A stretch of 64,000 bases of DNA from Marmoricola sp. (GTDB taxonomy: Bacteria; Actinomycetota; Actinomycetes; Propionibacteriales; Nocardioidaceae), in contig JAOPYE010000037.1 of assembly GCA_025964775.1 (NCBI GenBank), positions 1 to 64,000 of the forward strand. The letters are read 5' to 3'. The position numbers and the translations under genes are program-made. The number at the start of each line of letters is the position of its first letter. Within the stretch, counting starts at the first letter, position 1. Of the stretch, positions 50,641 to 59,786 are shown in pieces. A model generated the notes under the pieces. That model ran no database searches. It was not told the DNA's origin and saw nothing but the letters and a program-made list of their open reading frames with translations.

Positions 50641-51306
50641 CTATCTTTCGGGACGGGTGTAGGTGCCGCTGAAGAACAGCAGCGGATCGGCTGCGGCGAC
50701 CCCGCCAGTGGCCTCACCACCGGTGCGATCCCCGAAGGCGAGCTGCTTGACGCGGCCGATCACCACGTAGTGGTCACCGGCCTCGATCACCTGGTGCACG
50801 GTGCAGTCGATGTAGCCGAGGACACCGTCGATCACCGGCGCGCCCGTGGTCGCGGTACTCCAGCCGACGCCGTTGAACTTCTCGTCGCCCTTGGTCGCCA
50901 TCCCGTTCGAGAGGTCCGCCTGGTCGGCAGCCAGGATGTTGACGCAGAAGAAGCCCGCACGCTGCATCAACGGCCAGGCACGGGACGTCTTCGCGGGGCT
51001 GAACATCACCAGCGGCGGCTCGAGGGACACCGAGGAGAACGACTGGCAGGTCATCCCGACCGGTGCGCCGTCGGAGACCGAGGTCACGACGGTCACCCCG
51101 CTGCAGAACAGGCCCAGCACGTCGCGGAACTGGCGGGCACGCGCCGCGGCCTCGGGGTCGTCGGGGATCGGCGTGTGCTCACCGAGGCGCAGCTCGAAGT
51201 CGAGCTCGTTCCCGAGCCAGGAGTCGATCAGCTCCTGGCTGGGCCAGGTCTCGCGCGCGTTCTCGCTCATCCCGTCCGGAATGCTGGCTGCTCCCCCGCT
51301 GGTCAT
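50641..51306 (-). CDS. hsaB: flavin reductase HsaB of the 3-HSA hydroxylase
   Basis: 221 residues; M. tuberculosis HsaB has 187, the excess being an N-terminal extension (to about 50), and ATG 51270 (MSENARETW) is an alternative start. Flavin reductase fold: LGLFCSGVTVVTSVSDGAPVGMTCQSFSSVSLEPPLVMFSPAK and the C-terminal FFSGTY. Supplies reduced flavin to HsaA. 3 nt after the hsaC stop; last hsa gene of hsaA-hsaD-hsaC-hsaB. Confidence 0.9.
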   Translation of the reverse strand: MTSGGAASIPDGMSENARETWPSQELIDSWLGNELDFELRLGEHTPIPDDPEAAARARQFRDVLGLFCSGVTVVTSVSDGAPVGMTCQSFSSVSLEPPLVMFSPAKTSRAWPLMQRAGFFCVNILAADQADLSNGMATKGDEKFNGVGWSTATTGAPVIDGVLGYIDCTVHQVIEAGDHYVVIGRVKQLAFGDRTGGEATGGVAAADPLLFFSGTYTRPER

Positions 51307-51309
51307 CGC

Positions 51310-52209
51310 CTACTGGCCCCCGCCGAAGGCGTGTCCCCAGTAGGACACGGCGGTGCTCTCCCGAGCGACCCAGCGACTGGGGTCGACCTGAAGGCCCTCG
51401 GTGCCGAACTCGATGTCGAAGCCACCGGGCGACCGGACGTAGAACGAGACCATCTCGTCGTTCATGTGCCGCCCGAGCGTCGCGGAGAGCGGCGCCTTGT
51501 ACTTCTTGACCCGCTCCAGCGCCCGGCCGACGTGATCGAGCTGGTCGACCTCGAGCATCACGTGCACGCACTTCGACGGGTTCGGCATCGGCAGGAACGC
51601 CAGACTGTGGTGGCGCGGGTTGACCCCGAGGAAGCGGAGCCACACCTTCGAGCCCGGCTCCTTGCCCACGAACTCGCCGGGCATGCTCATCGAGTCGCGC
51701 AACCGGAAGCCGAGCACCTCGGTGTAGAAGCGCAGCGCCTCGACGTCGTCGAGGACCGGGATGACGATGTGGCCCATCCCCTGGTCCGCGGTGACGAAGG
51801 TGGCGGCGTAGGGCGTGACGACCGGGCGCGACTCGTAGGTGATGCCGTGGAAGAGCTCGAAGACGTTGTCCCACGGATCGGTGAAGCGGATCAGCTCCTG
51901 GACCCTGCGGTCGGCCAGCTCCTCGGGCGTGCCCTCGTCGAAGGCGACCCCGGCCTTGCCGAGGTGCTCGCGGGCGTCCTGCAGGGCCTGGTGGTCGGCC
52001 AGCTCCCAGCCGGTCGCGGCCAGCTGGTCCACGTCGCTGGGGAACACGACGACACGGGCACTGACGGCGTCGATCCGGTAGTAGAGGTTCTCCGCGGTCG
52101 GGCCGCGTCCCTCGGCCAGGCCGAGAACCTTGCCGGCGAACAGCTTCCAGGCCTCGAGGTCGGTGCTCGCGACCCGGATGTAGCCCATGGACTTGATGTC
52201 GATGGTCAT
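51310..52209 (-). CDS. hsaC: iron extradiol dioxygenase HsaC
   Basis: 299 residues (M. tuberculosis HsaC has 300). Two-module type I extradiol dioxygenase that meta-cleaves 3,4-DHSA. Fe(II) ligands H147 (DQGMGHIVI), H216 (KCVHVML) and E267 (GFDIEFG); second-shell NPRHHSLAFL and MVSFYVRSPGG. ATG 52209 overlaps the hsaD stop (ATGA) with GGAGG upstream. Operon member under the KstR box at 54333. Confidence 0.95.
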   Translation of the reverse strand: MTIDIKSMGYIRVASTDLEAWKLFAGKVLGLAEGRGPTAENLYYRIDAVSARVVVFPSDVDQLAATGWELADHQALQDAREHLGKAGVAFDEGTPEELADRRVQELIRFTDPWDNVFELFHGITYESRPVVTPYAATFVTADQGMGHIVIPVLDDVEALRFYTEVLGFRLRDSMSMPGEFVGKEPGSKVWLRFLGVNPRHHSLAFLPMPNPSKCVHVMLEVDQLDHVGRALERVKKYKAPLSATLGRHMNDEMVSFYVRSPGGFDIEFGTEGLQVDPSRWVARESTAVSYWGHAFGGGQ

Positions 52210-53120
52210 GCGGTGCCCTCCTTCTGGCGTTCCTTGTGCCGGGCCAGGAAGGCGGTGGTGATCTCGGCGAACTCCTCGGCCGCCTCGATCTGGGCCCAGT
52301 GGCCGCAGTTCGGGAACACGTGCAGCTGGGCCTTCGGGATCGTCTTGAGCGCCACCATCGCACCGTCCAGCGGGTTGACCCGGTCCTCACGGCCCCAGGT
52401 CAGCAACGTGTGCTTGCGCAGCTGGTGCGCCTCGCGCCACAGCATGCCGTCCTGCGCCCACTCGGGGTTCCAGAAGGACATCCCCATCGACCGCATCGCT
52501 TCGGCGGCGCCGGGGGCGGTGGCGTCAGCGAACCGCTCCTCGACCAGCTCGTCGGTCACCAGGGCCTGGTTCACGACCATCGTGGAGATGAAGGCGCGCA
52601 GCGCCTCCCGGGTCGGGTTGGCGCTGAAGTCCATCAGTCGCTGGACGCCCTCGGTCGGGTCGGCGTGGAACAGGTTGAGCGAGAGGCCGCCGGGACCCAT
52701 CAGCACGAGCCGGCCGACCCGGTCGGGGTAGCTCAGCGCGAAGCGGGTCGCCGTACCGCCGCCGAGGCTGTTGCCCAGCAGGTGGACGCGCTCGATCTGG
52801 AGCTCGTCGAGGAACTTGACCAGGTAGTCGGCCGAGTGCCGGAAGTAGTTCGCCTTGACCTCGGGCTTGTCCGAGCCGCCGAAGCCGGGCTGGTCGACCA
52901 GCAGGGTGCGGAAGCTGGCCGCGAACCGCGGAAGTGCCGACCCGAAGTTGCTCCAGGCCGACGCACCCGGGCCGCCGCCGTGCAGCAGCACGAACGGCAG
53001 GCCACCACCGACCGGTTCCCCGGTGGTTGAGCTTGTCGAAACCCCCGCCTCGTAGTAGTTCAGGGTGATGTCGCCGGCCTTCGCCGACTTCCGGGTTGCT
53101 TCCTTGGAGTAGTCAGGCAT
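52206..53120 (-). CDS. hsaD: meta-cleavage product hydrolase HsaD (with repeat-encoded insert)
   Basis: 304 residues, alpha/beta-hydrolase that cleaves the C-C bond of 4,9-DSHA to HIP and a hydroxydienoate. Nucleophile Ser118 in LLGNSLGGG, Asp246 in GREDRVNPLDG, His274 in NCGHWAQIE; oxyanion region LLHGGGPGASAW. Residues 27-35 (VSTSSTTGE) are encoded by a 26-bp dispersed repeat and sit between NYYEAG and FVLLHGGGPG, where M. tuberculosis HsaD has a loop about ten residues shorter. ATG 53120, 4 nt after the hsaA stop; no strong Shine-Dalgarno, so coupled translation is likely. Confidence 0.94.
   Translation of the reverse strand: MPDYSKEATRKSAKAGDITLNYYEAGVSTSSTTGEPVGGGLPFVLLHGGGPGASAWSNFGSALPRFAASFRTLLVDQPGFGGSDKPEVKANYFRHSADYLVKFLDELQIERVHLLGNSLGGGTATRFALSYPDRVGRLVLMGPGGLSLNLFHADPTEGVQRLMDFSANPTREALRAFISTMVVNQALVTDELVEERFADATAPGAAEAMRSMGMSFWNPEWAQDGMLWREAHQLRKHTLLTWGREDRVNPLDGAMVALKTIPKAQLHVFPNCGHWAQIEAAEEFAEITTAFLARHKERQKEGTA
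53017..53042 (-). repeat. 26-bp dispersed repeat inside hsaD
   Basis: On the minus strand it begins GTTTCGACAAGCTC and ends CCACCGGGGA. It is identical over 26 bp to 58870-58895 in kstD and read in the same frame (V-S-T-S-S-T-T-G-E). A core-related tandem is at 30700. Confidence 0.9.
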
Positions 53121-53124
53121 CGAC

Positions 53125-54291
53125 TCAGTACATCCCGGGATCGACCTTGTGACCGAACTCGTGGGCGCCGTACATCTGCAGGGCGCGCTCGGGGTCGTTG
53201 GCAGCGTGCACCCGTCCGGCGTGGGCGTCGCGCCAGGCGCGCTGGAGGTAGGTGCCCTGGGCCAGCGCGCGGCCGCCGGAGGCCTCGAACAGCGCGTCGA
53301 TGGCGTCGATCGCCCGCTGGGTGCCGAGGACCTGGTCACGCCGGACCTTGAGCCGCAGGCCGAGCGGGATCTCCTCGCCCTTCTCGACCAGCGCCATCTC
53401 GTCGCGGATGTTGTTCATCGCCAGCGCCCAGGCGGCATCGATGTCGCTGGAGGCACGGGCGATCCGGACCGCGGCGAACGGGTCGAGGGACGCCTTCTCC
53501 CCCAGGTACGCCGCCCGCACCCGCTTCTGCTGCATGTCGACGTGCTCGGCGTAGGCGCCGTAGGCCATGCCGATGATCGGGGTGCAGATCGTCGTGGTGA
53601 ACACCGAGTGGAACGGCAGCTTGTACAGGTTGGAGGTGTTGACCGCCTGACCCGGACCCTTGCACTGGCCGGTCTCGCCCATCGAGAGGGTGAACGCCTC
53701 GGGGACGAAGACGTCGTCCACGACGATGTCGTTGGAGCCGGTGCCCGAGAGGCCGACCATGTGCCAGACGTCGATGATCTGGTAGTCGCTGCGCGGGACC
53801 ATGAAGGTCCGGAAGTCCACGACGTTGCCGTCGGCGTTGAAGACCAGACCGCCCAGCAGCACCCACTGGCAGTGGTCACAGCCCGAGGAGAAGCTCCACT
53901 TGCCCGAGAGCTTGAAGCCGCCCTCGGTCAGCGTCGCCTTGCCGGTCGGGGCGTAGGAGGAGCTCAGCCGGCCGTTCGGGTCGGTGCCCCAGACCGCCTG
54001 CTGGGCCTCGTCGGCGAACAGGCCGACCTGCCACGGGTGCACGCCGACGACGCTGGAGACCCAGCCGGTCGACCCGCAGGCACCCGCGATCTCCTTGACC
54101 CCGGTGTAGAAGTCGATCGGGCTGGACTCGAAGCCGCCGTACCGCTTCGGCTGCAACAGCTTGAAGAAGCCGGTCTCGGCGATCTCCTTGATCGAGGCCT
54201 CGGGGATCACCCGCAGGCGCTCGGTCTCGTCCGCACGCTCCCGGAGCGTGGGCAACAGGTCGCGTACTCCGTCCAGAACAGCCTGGCTCAT
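53125..54291 (-). CDS. hsaA: 3-HSA 4-hydroxylase oxygenase HsaA
   Basis: 388 residues (M. tuberculosis HsaA has 394), acyl-CoA-dehydrogenase-fold flavin monooxygenase that hydroxylates 3-HSA to the catechol 3,4-DHSA with FMNH2 from HsaB. RVIPEASIKEIAETGFFKLLQPKRYGG, GSTGWVSSVVGVHPWQVGLF, SGKWSFSSGCDHCQWVLLG and VGLSGTGSNDIVVDDVFVPE are typical. ATG 54291 with CAGGAGA 4-9 nt upstream; KstR box 41 nt upstream with TAGTAT as -10. First gene of the hsaA-D-C-B operon. Confidence 0.95.
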   Translation of the reverse strand: MSQAVLDGVRDLLPTLRERADETERLRVIPEASIKEIAETGFFKLLQPKRYGGFESSPIDFYTGVKEIAGACGSTGWVSSVVGVHPWQVGLFADEAQQAVWGTDPNGRLSSSYAPTGKATLTEGGFKLSGKWSFSSGCDHCQWVLLGGLVFNADGNVVDFRTFMVPRSDYQIIDVWHMVGLSGTGSNDIVVDDVFVPEAFTLSMGETGQCKGPGQAVNTSNLYKLPFHSVFTTTICTPIIGMAYGAYAEHVDMQQKRVRAAYLGEKASLDPFAAVRIARASSDIDAAWALAMNNIRDEMALVEKGEEIPLGLRLKVRRDQVLGTQRAIDAIDALFEASGGRALAQGTYLQRAWRDAHAGRVHAANDPERALQMYGAHEFGHKVDPGMY

Positions 54292-54332
54292 TGACTTCTC
54301 CTGCTTCGTCGGGGTGCAACTGAAATCAATAC

Positions 54333-54346
54333 TAGAACACGTTCTA
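54333..54346. promoter_or_regulatory. KstR box of the hsaADCB operon
   Basis: TAGAACACGTTCTA, full match to TnnAACnnGTTnnA. It lies between the hsaF stop (54359) and hsaA, both on the minus strand, so it separates two operons. TAGTAT adjoins it on the hsaA side. Confidence 0.93.
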
Positions 54347-54358
54347 CTTGTTCGTCCA

Positions 54359-55453
54359 TCACGCTTCTTGCTGGGCCTCGTTCTCGGCCTTCAGCAGCAG
54401 CGCGATGTCGATGAGCTGGTCCTCCTGGCCGCCGATCAGCTTGCGCTTGCCGGCCTCGGCGAGGATCCGCGCGCCGGAGACGCCGTAGCGTTCGGCCGCG
54501 TTGCCGGCGTGCTTGAGGAAGGAGCTGTAGACGCCGGCGTAGCCCATCATCATCGTCATCCGGTCCAGGCGGCACTCCTCCGGCATCGCCGGGCGGACCA
54601 CATCCTCGGAGGCGTCGATGATCTTGAGGAAGTCCACGCCGGTCTTCCAGCCGAGCTTGTCGCAGATCCCGACGAACGCGTCCAGCGGCGTGTTGCCGGC
54701 GCCGGCGCCGAAGCGGCGTACCGACCCGTCGATCTGGGTGGCACCGGCGCGCACAGCCATCACCGTGTTGCCGGCACCCAGGTCGAGGTTCTCGTGACCG
54801 TGGAACCCGACCGTCGCCTCGTGACCGATCTCCGCGACGACGGCCGCGACCCGGTCGGAGACGCCCTCGAGGATCAGGGCACCCGCAGAGTCGACGACGT
54901 AGACGCACTGGCAGCCCGAATCGACCATGATCCGCGCCTGCTTGGCGAGCACCTCGGGCGGCTGGGTGTGGCTCATCATCAGGAAGCCGACCGTCTCCAG
55001 GCTGCGTTCGCGGGCAAGCCGGAAGTGCTGCTCGGCGGTGTCGGCCTCGGTGCAGTGCGTGGCGATCCGGCAGATCGAGCCGCCGTTACCCTGAGCAGCC
55101 AGGATGTCGTCCTTGACGCCCACGCCCGGCAGCATCAGGAAGGCGATCTTGGCCTGCTTCGCGGTCTCGGCCGCGATCTTGATCAGCTCCTGCTCCGGGG
55201 TCTTCGAGAACCCGTAGTTGAAGCTCGACCCACCGAGTCCGTCGCCGTGGGTGACCTCGAGGACCGGGACCCCGGCCTCGTCGAGGGCCGCGATGATCGA
55301 GCGCACCTCCTCGCCGGTGAACTGGTGGCGCTTGTGGTGCGAACCGTCGCGCAGGCAGGTGTCGGTGAGCCGGATGTCCAGGTCGGACGTCGGGTCGGTG
55401 TCGCGCCAGGTGCGGGTCAGCGCGTTGAGCTCGGGCGCTCCGGAAATCGTCAT
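54359..55453 (-). CDS. hsaF: 4-hydroxy-2-oxoacid aldolase HsaF
   Basis: 364 residues. DRE-TIM metallo-aldolase splitting 4-hydroxy-2-oxohexanoate to pyruvate and propanal, channelled to Hsa[18 protein letters not shown] at the start (metal Asp, catalytic His/Arg), [15 protein letters not shown] (metal His pair) and [20 protein letters not shown]. The C-terminal communication domain includes [18 protein letters not shown] 1 nt after the hsaG stop. Distal gene of hsaE-hsaG-hsaF. Confidence 0.94.
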   Translation of the reverse strand: MTISGAPELNALTRTWRDTDPTSDLDIRLTDTCLRDGSHHKRHQFTGEEVRSIIAALDEAGVPVLEVTHGDGLGGSSFNYGFSKTPEQELIKIAAETAKQAKIAFLMLPGVGVKDDILAAQGNGGSICRIATHCTEADTAEQHFRLARERSLETVGFLMMSHTQPPEVLAKQARIMVDSGCQCVYVVDSAGALILEGVSDRVAAVVAEIGHEATVGFHGHENLDLGAGNTVMAVRAGATQIDGSVRRFGAGAGNTPLDAFVGICDKLGWKTGVDFLKIIDASEDVVRPAMPEECRLDRMTMMMGYAGVYSSFLKHAGNAAERYGVSGARILAEAGKRKLIGGQEDQLIDIALLLKAENEAQQEA

Positions 55454-55454
55454 C

Positions 55455-56357
55455 TCAGTTGCCTCCGAGGATCGCGCGGGCCATACCTTCGCCGGCGCGG
55501 GTCGCGGCGGCGGTCATGATGTCGAGGTTGCCCGAGTACGGCGGCAGGAAGTCCCCGGCGCCCTCGACCTCGATGAAGACGCTGACCTTGGTCGCGCCGC
55601 GGGTCGCGTCGCTGGGGTCGTCGAACTGTGGTTCCTGGAGCAACCGGTAGCCCGGGACGTAGTCCTGGACGGCCTTGACCATCGCGTGCACCGAGGCAGT
55701 GATCGCGTCCCGGTCGACGTCGGCACCGACGGCGCAGAAGATCGTGTCGCGCATGATCATCGGCGGCTCGGCCGGGTTCAGGATGATGATCGCCTTGCCC
55801 TGCGCTGCGCCGCCGATCGTCTCGACTCCGGCTGCTGTGGTCCGGGTGAACTCGTCGATGTTCTGCCGGGTGCCGGGGCCTGCACTCAGCGAAGCCACCG
55901 AGGCAACGATCTCGGCGTAGGAGACCGGGGTGGCCCGGGAGACCGCCGCGACCATCGGGATGGTCGCCTGTCCCCCGCAGGTGATCATGTTGACGTTGCC
56001 CGCGCCGGCGTGCTCGTCGCCGTTGACCGCCGGGATGACCGCGGGTCCCACGGCAGCCGGGGTGAGGTCCACGGCCCGGATGCCGGCTTCGGCGTACCGG
56101 GGCGCGTACTCGCGGTGGATGTAGGCACTGGTGGCCTCGAAGATGAAATCGGGAAGCTCGTCCTGCTTGAGCAGCCAGTCGACACCTTCCGCGCTGGCCA
56201 CCAGGCCCTTGTCCCGGGCTCGGCCGAGGCCGGGCGAGTCCGGGTCGACGCCGATCATCCACCGCGGTTCGATCACGTCCGATCGCAGCAGCTTGTACAT
56301 CAGGTCGGTGCCGATGTTGCCCGGCCCGACGATGGCGGCTGTGAGTTTCCTGCTCAT
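55455..56357 (-). CDS. hsaG: acylating propanal/acetaldehyde dehydrogenase HsaG
   Basis: 300 residues. Converts propanal from HsaF to propionyl-CoA with [23 protein letters not shown] (Rossmann), [18 protein letters not shown], nucleophile Cys127 in [12 protein letters not shown], and [17 protein letters not shown]. Forms a channelling complex with HsaF. Start ATG 56357, 5 nt after the hsaE stop. Confidence 0.94.
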   Translation of the reverse strand: MSRKLTAAIVGPGNIGTDLMYKLLRSDVIEPRWMIGVDPDSPGLGRARDKGLVASAEGVDWLLKQDELPDFIFEATSAYIHREYAPRYAEAGIRAVDLTPAAVGPAVIPAVNGDEHAGAGNVNMITCGGQATIPMVAAVSRATPVSYAEIVASVASLSAGPGTRQNIDEFTRTTAAGVETIGGAAQGKAIIILNPAEPPMIMRDTIFCAVGADVDRDAITASVHAMVKAVQDYVPGYRLLQEPQFDDPSDATRGATKVSVFIEVEGAGDFLPPYSGNLDIMTAAATRAGEGMARAILGGN

Positions 56358-56362
56358 GTGTC

Positions 56363-57160
56363 CTACTCCCCGAACTTCACGCTGAGCGGTTCGAATCCGC
56401 TGATGGTCGCCACGACATGGTCTCCCGCGGCGAATGGTACGAACGGGCCCAGGGCCCCGGACAGGATCAGGTGGCCCGCACGCAGCGGATCACCGAAGCG
56501 GTAGGCCTGGACCGCGAGCCAGCGCAGCGCCTCGAGCGGGTCGCCCAGGCAGGCGGCGCCGTTGCCGGAGGATCGGACCTCGCCGTTGATGCTCAGCGAC
56601 ATCTCGACGTCGACCGGTTCGACCTCCGAGAGCGGCTTGGCGTCGGTGCCGATCACGAACAGGCCGCTCGAGGCGTTGTCGGCAACCGTGTCGGTGAACG
56701 TGATGTCCCAGTTCCCGATCCTCGAGTCGACGATCTCCAGGGCGGGCAGCGCCACCTCGACCGCGTCCCGGACCAGCTCGAGCGTGATCTCGGACTCGGC
56801 GGCCGGGTTGATGTCGCGAGCCAGCCGGAACGCCACCTCGGCCTCGACCCGCGGCTGGAGCAGCGTGCCCATCGAGATCGGGGCGTGCGTGCTGACGTCC
56901 ATGTCGGAGAGCAGGTAGCCGAAGTCGGGCTGGTCGACGCCGAGCTGGCTCTGGACCGCCTCCGAGGTGGCGCCGATCTTGCGCCCGACCACGCTCACCC
57001 CGCCGGCGACCCTGGCCTGCACCAGTCCCTGCTGGACGGCGTACGCCGCGGGCAGGTCGTCGGTGCCGATCAGGTCCCTCACCGGGGCGCACGGGACCCG
57101 CGTCCGCAGCGCCTCTGAGAGCCGTTCCACGGCTGCTGCGATGGCATCGGAAGTAGTCAC
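56363..57160 (-). CDS. hsaE: 2-hydroxypenta-/hexa-dienoate hydratase HsaE
   Basis: Hydrates 2-hydroxyhexa-2,4-dienoate released by Hsa[40 protein letters not shown] (metal Glu pair), [14 protein letters not shown] and [16 protein letters not shown] define the FAH-like hydratase family. I place the start at GTG 57160 (265 residues; Mycobacterium 261): TAGTAT (57168-57173) lies exactly 7 nt upstream, the spacing of leaderless starts, whereas ATG 57169 would overlap the -10 element. First gene of hsaE-G-F, divergent from kstD. Confidence 0.92.
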   Translation of the reverse strand: MTTSDAIAAAVERLSEALRTRVPCAPVRDLIGTDDLPAAYAVQQGLVQARVAGGVSVVGRKIGATSEAVQSQLGVDQPDFGYLLSDMDVSTHAPISMGTLLQPRVEAEVAFRLARDINPAAESEITLELVRDAVEVALPALEIVDSRIGNWDITFTDTVADNASSGLFVIGTDAKPLSEVEPVDVEMSLSINGEVRSSGNGAACLGDPLEALRWLAVQAYRFGDPLRAGHLILSGALGPFVPFAAGDHVVATISGFEPLSVKFGE

Positions 57161-57171
57161 GTCCCCCATAC

Positions 57172-57185
57172 TAGAACCTGTTACA
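57172..57185. promoter_or_regulatory. KstR box, hsaE<>kstD
   Basis: TAGAACCTGTTACA, full match to TnnAACnnGTTnnA. It overlaps both -10 candidates: TAGTAT toward hsaE and TACAGT (57182-57187) 8 nt before the kstD ATG. Neither side has a Shine-Dalgarno. Confidence 0.92.
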
Positions 57186-57195
57186 GTTTCGTGCC

Positions 57196-58902
57196 ATGAG
57201 CGCCCGTGACGAAGTCACTCTGAAAGACACCGTTGATGTGGTCGTCGTCGGAGCCGGTGGCGCCGGTATGACGGCTGCTCTCGCCGCTGCCCGCAACGGC
57301 CTCGACGTGCTCCTCGTCGAGAAGAGCAGCTACTTCGGTGGATCGACGGCACGTTCCGGCGGCGGCGTCTGGATCCCTGGCAACTACGCCCTGGTCAAGG
57401 CCGGTCAGGTCGACGCGGACGATGCTGCCGCGTCGAGGACCTATCTCGACTCGATCGTCGGTGACGTCGTACCGAAGCTCCGGCGCGACACCTACCTCGA
57501 CCGCGGCCCGGAGGTGATGGAGTTCCTCAAGGCGACCACGCCGGTCCGGTTCACCTGGGTCCCCGAGTACGCCGACTACCTGCCGGAGGCACCGGGAGGG
57601 CGGGCTCGCGGGCGGACGGTCGAGGCGATCCCGCTCAACGCGAAGTTCCTGGGCGCCGAGCTGGACCGGCTGCACCCGCCGTACGGCAAGGCCCCGGCGA
57701 ACCTGATCATCACCCAGGCCGACTACCGCAAGATCAGCCTCGGCACCCGGACGATCAAGGGCCCGCTCGTCCTGATCCGCGCCACCCTGATGCGGCTGCT
57801 CACCCTGCTGCTCGGCAAGAAGATGTACGCGATGGGCAACGCGATCGCGATCGGCCTGCGCAAGGGCCTGATCGACGCGGACGTCCCGGTCTCCTACGAC
57901 ACCGAGCTGACCGACCTGGTCATCGAGAACGGCCGGGTGGTGGGCGTCAAGGTGCTCAAGGACGGCTCCTCGACCGAGATCCGCGCCACCCGCGGGGTCA
58001 TCCTCGGCAGCGGCGGCTTCGAGAAGAACCTCGAGATGCGCGAGAAGTTCCAGCCGCAGCCGACCTCGATCGACTGGACGACCGGCGCGCCCACCAACCA
58101 GGGCGGTGGCATCCTCGCCGGGATCGCCGCCGGCGCCCAGATCGACCTGATGGACGACTCCTGGTGGGGACCGACGATCCCGCTGCCGAACGGTCCGTGG
58201 TTCTGCCTGGCCGAGCGCAACCTGCCCGGCTCGATCATCGTCAACGCGGCGGGCAAGCGCTACATGAACGAGGCGCTCCCCTATGTCGAGGCCGTGCACG
58301 AGATCTACAAGGGCGAGGAGACCGGGATCACCCATGTCCCGTCCTGGATGATCATCGACCAGCGCTACCGCAACCGGTACCTGTTCGCCGGCCTCGGCCC
58401 GCGCCAGCCGTTCCCGGGCCGCTGGCTCAAGGAGGGCGTGATCCACAAAGCGTCCTCGATCGCGGAGCTCGCCGAGCGGATCGACGTTCCCCTCGACGCC
58501 CTGACGGCCACCGTCGAGCGGTTCAACGGGTTCGCTGTGACCGGCGTCGACGAGGACTTCGGCCGAGGCGAGAGCGCCTACGACAAGTACTACTCGGACC
58601 CGACCGTCAAGCCGAACCCGTCGCTGCACACGATCGACCAGGGCCCTTTCTACGCCGTCAAGATCGTACCCGGCGACCTGGGCACGAAGGGTGGCCTGGT
58701 CACCGACGAGCGTGCACGGGTGCTGCGCGCCGACGGCTCGGTCATCGACGGCCTGTACGCCGCCGGCAACTGCTCGTCCGCGGTCATGGGGAACACCTAC
58801 GCGGGGCCCGGCGCGACGATCGGCCCGGCCATGACCTTCGGATACCTTGCTGCTCTCGACATCGCCCGAGTTTCGACAAGCTCAACCACCGGGGAGAACT
58901 GA
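57196..58902 (+). CDS. kstD: 3-ketosteroid delta1-dehydrogenase KstD
   Basis: 568 residues (M. tuberculosis KstD has 563). FAD enzyme introducing the delta1 double bond that lets ring B open. FAD site VVVVGAGGAGMTAALAAARNG (about 15-35), the YADYLPEAPGG Tyr region, ERNLPGSIIVNAAGKRYMNE, and the C-terminal FYAVKIVPGDLGTKGG with the catalytic Tyr/Gly pair, then YAAGNCSSAVMGNTYAGPGATIGPA. The last ten codons (VSTSSTTGEN) come from a 26-bp dispersed repeat appended after LDIAR. ATG 57196 is 10 nt from the KstR box and probably leaderless. Stop overlaps the next ATG (TGATG). Confidence 0.95.
   Translation: MSARDEVTLKDTVDVVVVGAGGAGMTAALAAARNGLDVLLVEKSSYFGGSTARSGGGVWIPGNYALVKAGQVDADDAAASRTYLDSIVGDVVPKLRRDTYLDRGPEVMEFLKATTPVRFTWVPEYADYLPEAPGGRARGRTVEAIPLNAKFLGAELDRLHPPYGKAPANLIITQADYRKISLGTRTIKGPLVLIRATLMRLLTLLLGKKMYAMGNAIAIGLRKGLIDADVPVSYDTELTDLVIENGRVVGVKVLKDGSSTEIRATRGVILGSGGFEKNLEMREKFQPQPTSIDWTTGAPTNQGGGILAGIAAGAQIDLMDDSWWGPTIPLPNGPWFCLAERNLPGSIIVNAAGKRYMNEALPYVEAVHEIYKGEETGITHVPSWMIIDQRYRNRYLFAGLGPRQPFPGRWLKEGVIHKASSIAELAERIDVPLDALTATVERFNGFAVTGVDEDFGRGESAYDKYYSDPTVKPNPSLHTIDQGPFYAVKIVPGDLGTKGGLVTDERARVLRADGSVIDGLYAAGNCSSAVMGNTYAGPGATIGPAMTFGYLAALDIARVSTSSTTGEN
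58870..58895 (+). repeat. 26-bp dispersed repeat at the kstD 3' end
   Basis: Begins GTTTCGACAAGCTC and ends CCACCGGGGA; identical to 53017-53042 (opposite orientation). Encodes V559-E567 of KstD, directly before the stop. Confidence 0.9.
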
Positions 58903-59786
58903 TGCCGATCGATCCCGATGTCGCCATCGGCGCCCGGCTGCCGGACAGGACCTTCAGCTGGACCAGCAGCGACGTGCTGCTCTACCACCTGGGCGTCGGG
59001 GCCGGATCCCGTCCCGGCGACAACCTCGACCCGAGGGCGCTGCGCTACACGCTCGAGGGCGACGACCTCCAGGTGCTGCCGTCCTTCGCGCTGGTGGCGC
59101 CGTCGTTCCACGAGACGAACCCGCCGTCCCTGGACCTGCCCGGGTGCGACATCAACCTGGCGCAGGTCGTGCACGGCGCCCAGTCGATCACCGTGAACAA
59201 GCCCCTGCCGACCTCGGGCACCGCAACGCTGTCGACGCGGATCACCGACGTCTGGGACAAGGGCAAGGCCGCGGTCATCTGGCAGGAGGCCGTCGCGGTC
59301 AGCGATGCCGGCGAGGAGCTCTGGACGGCGCGTTCGTCGATCTTCGTCAAGGGCGAGGGCGGCTGGGGCGGCAACCGCGGCGATGCGAGCGCCGTCGTGA
59401 TCCCCGAGCGCAAGCCCGACGTCGACACGACCTACGACGTCACTCCGGCGCAGGCGATGCTCTACCGGCTCTGCGGTGACCGGAACCCGCTGCACGCCGA
59501 TCCTGCGTTCGCCCAGGCCGCCGGCTTCCCGGCGCCGATCCTGCACGGCCTGTGCTCCTACGGCATCGTGCTGCGGACGGTGACCGACGAACTGCTCGGC
59601 GGCGACACCGCGCAGGTCGCGTCGTTCGGTGCCCGGTTCGCGGGCGTGGTCTTCCCGGGCGAGACGATCCGGGTGCAGGCGTGGGACGAGGGTGCCGAGA
59701 TCGCCGTGGCGGCGACCATCGCCAGCCCGCGCGAGGAACGCAACGGAGCGCCGGTGCTCGCGGACTGCGTCCTCAGGCGCGTCTGA
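58902..59786 (+). CDS. hsd4B: MaoC-type 2-enoyl-CoA hydratase Hsd4B (Rv3538-like)
   Basis: 294 residues (Rv3538 has 286), double hot-dog hydratase-2 type. The C-terminal half has the hydratase-2 motif YRLCGDRNPLHADPAFAQAAGFPAPILHGLCSYG (Asp/His dyad). The N-terminal half includes RFTLEGDDLQVLPSFALVAP-like and NLAQVVHGAQSITV strands. Hydrates sterol side-chain enoyl-CoAs. ATG overlaps the kstD stop, an order identical to Rv3537-Rv3538. 3' end overlaps convergent gatD by 14 nt. Confidence 0.9.
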   Translation: MPIDPDVAIGARLPDRTFSWTSSDVLLYHLGVGAGSRPGDNLDPRALRYTLEGDDLQVLPSFALVAPSFHETNPPSLDLPGCDINLAQVVHGAQSITVNKPLPTSGTATLSTRITDVWDKGKAAVIWQEAVAVSDAGEELWTARSSIFVKGEGGWGGNRGDASAVVIPERKPDVDTTYDVTPAQAMLYRLCGDRNPLHADPAFAQAAGFPAPILHGLCSYGIVLRTVTDELLGGDTAQVASFGARFAGVVFPGETIRVQAWDEGAEIAVAATIASPREERNGAPVLADCVLRRV

